Shown piece after piece: positions 8,134 through 10,373 of a stretch of 10,373 nucleotides of DNA. The notes under the pieces are model-generated. The model was given only the letters and a program-made list of their open reading frames with translations. It did not search any database and was not told the DNA's origin. Source of the stretch: Gracilaria vermiculophylla. Taxonomy: Eukaryota > Rhodophyta > Florideophyceae > Gracilariales > Gracilariaceae. Position numbers and translations under genes: made by a program. The DNA is taken from contig JAHNZQ020000181.1 in assembly GCA_019155205.2 (NCBI GenBank), forward strand, positions 892,259 to 902,631, read 5' to 3'. The stretch's first letter is position 1. Each line of letters starts with the position of its first letter.

Positions 8134-9340
8134 GCGACGCGAAAGCCGCCAACTGGTGGGCGTTGGTCGCTGGAGCGCCAGTATCGGAGGAGATACGTGT
8201 GCGGAATATGGAGCAGGGATCTCAAATGTATACTGTGATGCATTATGTAAAAACCATCCGACGCTGTGAATAATACCACTGATGGTCCAATCATGTCTTC
8301 GGGTGGTTCGTATAACAACAGGAAGTGTTTTGAGTTCCAGTTTGTCACTTGGATAAGAGGCTCTTTGGATATAGAGACGAATTTCTTGACGTTCCGCGTC
8401 ATTGACCTCTTGGTCTCTTGCCACCGAAGGTTCCGATAGAAAAGTGGTGAACAGAGGAGAAGGAGGGACTCTAGAGACTCGATCAACCGACATGGTTTAC
8501 TCAAGAATTTGTTTTCGAATAGTCATCAATGCTCCATCACACTGTATTACCTCGAAAGTTTTTGTACACTTTGAAAACAGTTTAGGCCTATTGCGATCAT
8601 CCATCAGATAACTTTGCAATAATCTGATAGGACAGGTGGTGCATTGCATGGGAGTGTATCGACATGGGCGTAATGTACGGGTTGTAGTATTGTCGCAGGT
8701 GTTTCTTGTTGGCATAAATAGGCTTTGTACTGTTACGGAGGATTCTTCATTCGCACAGTGACAGTCTGGAAGCTTTTCGAGAGGCGTTGGCGAATGTGTT
8801 TCATTACTGGTGTAGAAATTTGAGTTACAGCAACCTGTTGGTTGCTTGCCCATTAGTGATGATATTTCCGACAGGGTTGCGAGCAAAAAACAGACCGCTT
8901 GGTATGGTTCCCGTTCAACAGTGTACCGATAGGTCATTTACTTGCGTTACTGGGTATGTAAAAAGTGCCCAAGAGGATTGGTGTTTTGCGCTATAGTGTC
9001 GGGTTTTCGCCTTTTCTTTTTTATTTTAATCTTTGTACATGCCCATTATTTAGGGGAAGGTACCCGATCACGAAAGATTGTTTCATATCCAACAGGACCC
9101 ATACGGATTCGAATAATTTAGAATTCGGCTTGGAACAGTATTCCGAGAGGAGGTACATGGATTCATCATATGAAGAAACCCTATCGGTGAGGAAACCCGC
9201 CACTATGATGGTAGAGGTTGTTCTTTTAGAGTAGTACCTCCAGACAACTTCAAAGAACTGTTATGGATGAAAAACACAAGTCAGTACCTCTTGGGGTTTC
9301 TGGCAGTGATCTCAGTAGGTCCAAAGCAATAAGTTGTAGT
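8134..9340. other. Dense overlapping open frames on both strands, no recognised gene
   Basis: The plus strand shows successive open runs in different frames: 8134-8270 beginning after the AG at 8133, about 8272-8440, 8402-8611, 8718-8996 and 8965-9234. The minus strand has runs at 8008-8493 (161 codons), 8115-8504 and 8497-8937 (146 codons). No domain, catalytic motif or membrane pattern is recognisable. The plus-strand series could be a decayed, frameshifted gene, but run lengths are close to chance. A GTATGT to TTATTTAG pair at 8954-9053 would make a 100-base intron. Confidence 0.4.
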
Positions 9341-10373
9341 GTGTCTGCCACGGGAAACAACTTAACGTACTTTCCGTAGTTCAGTAATCTATCTTTGGCG
9401 TTGACACACGATGAGCAGTTGGTTACAAACATATAAATTTAATAAGCGAGCAAAGGCAAACGGAATTACTCCCATAAATATAAATTCATGCTTAAAGCAC
9501 ATGGATAGACCGAAAGAGCAAAGCAATATGCTAGACGCAGTCACCATTGGCGTGATGATTCTAGAACAGTCTTCTGGAGCATCGCATGAAGGATGGGTCT
9601 TCGTTGCAATAACCGTTTGTGCTTGTTGTACAACTAGATCTCTCTCTGATCTATATATAAGAGGATCTCCTTGCAATACTTATCGATCGCTAAATCTTTT
9701 TGGGTATCACCTTTCGCACGCGGTCCCAGAAAGTCGTTCATTAATAATATGACAGATATCGTTCCGTTTTCTTCATATCATTAGGCTCCTGTGAGTTCTG
9801 TAGCCATATGGTTTTCATAATTTGTATTTCTTTGTAGTGTGGAAAACACGTTTTTGACCTCCATAGCGTCCTTGTTCTTCCCTTGGTTGGAAATCGCTAC
9901 AATGGGTTTGCCATACTGTGTTCCATTCCCAACTGGTACTGAAAGTCATATTGGAACTCCAATTGGCTCAGTCTTAACCTTGCTAGTCATCTTTAAGCAT
10001 ACGCAAAGCAAGAAGTCTACCTTTCAGCATCCTTGCCGGCCCAAAGTGTCAAATCTACATCATACACGTAAGACCTGAGCACCAGGATGCCCCACACTTC
10101 CACGAGACCTTTTTTTTAAAATGGTTTTGCTCTGCGTAAATTAGCAATTTGCTCCAAAAGTCAGTTGGGAACTTGCTTAGATCATCATATTCTTGTATTA
10201 CAGTCTGTTTCAAAATCATAACACGTTGGCGTCAAAGTAAAAAAATGATGATTTCGGTACTGTACAGCTACAAGATTGAGTTTCAAAATAAATTCAAGTC
10301 GAAAACCCGTTTCAAAAACATAACAACTTTATCAACTTTAAGTCTCTTTTGGCGACTTAGTAACTAATTTTCC
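9341..10373. other. AT-rich right end, no supported gene
   Basis: Open runs reach 113 codons (9411-9752, plus) with no recognised motif. A TATA-like CTATATATAA at 9651-9660 and a 10-bp palindrome GTTGTACAAC at 9625-9634 are present without a convincing downstream gene. The last 250 bases are strongly AT-rich with poly-A stretches. Confidence 0.5.

Noticed and set aside
8008..8493. 161-codon minus-strand ORF, the longest complete ORF in the window
   Set aside because: Its Lys/Arg-rich C-terminus only mirrors the pyrimidine-rich tract on the other strand. No motif is recognisable, and the length is only slightly beyond the chance maximum.
8497..8937. 146-codon minus-strand ORF with many Cys and Thr
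   Set aside because: No regular Cys spacing for a zinc-binding domain, and plus-strand frames are equally open.
1..10373. CRISPR array
   Set aside because: No regularly spaced direct repeats. The only near-identical repeats are the two palindromes of the transposon end.

Overview
The window looks like repeat-rich, gene-poor eukaryotic DNA, most likely from an oomycete (Phytophthora or downy-mildew type). The only confident protein, in the first 1.6 kb, is a piggyBac-type transposase. Its wording, as I remember the family, is that of the oomycete piggyBac clade. No bacterial operons, ribosome-binding sites or rRNA genes are visible. Base composition, judged by eye, is moderately AT-rich.

Layout. 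Bases 1-1929 (minus strand) are the right-hand part of a piggyBac element that runs off the left edge. It has a 414-codon open stretch covering the catalytic core with all four expected aspartates, and a damaged N-terminal part (in-frame TGA and TAG, plus a frame change). Upstream of the gene lie two near-identical palindromes and a terminal sequence reading CCCTTTTGACCC inward. The end abuts a TTAA, the family's target site. Just outside is a tRNA-like stretch with A- and B-box-like sequences (about 2050-2106, minus), possibly a SINE relic.

From 2.1 to 7.2 kb I find no gene I can name. The best small candidate is a 43-codon ORF at 5009-5140 with a good-looking signal peptide; the same frame continues for 97 codons after its TGA. 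An imperfect palindrome lies at 2622-2672.

At 7180-7393 there is an unusual cluster of inverted repeats (five stems in about 214 bp), followed by AATAAA and with a TATATA inside it. This could be a solo LTR, a structured RNA region or another mobile-element end. From 7.46 kb to the end there are only chance-length ORFs, a long pyrimidine-rich tract (about 7940-8133) and a few intron-like signals.

Apart from the piggyBac element no functional linkage between genes can be shown. A rough estimate (one stop per about 17 codons in each frame) predicts a longest random open run of about 120 codons in a window this size. The many 60-160-codon ORFs are therefore not evidence of genes by themselves.
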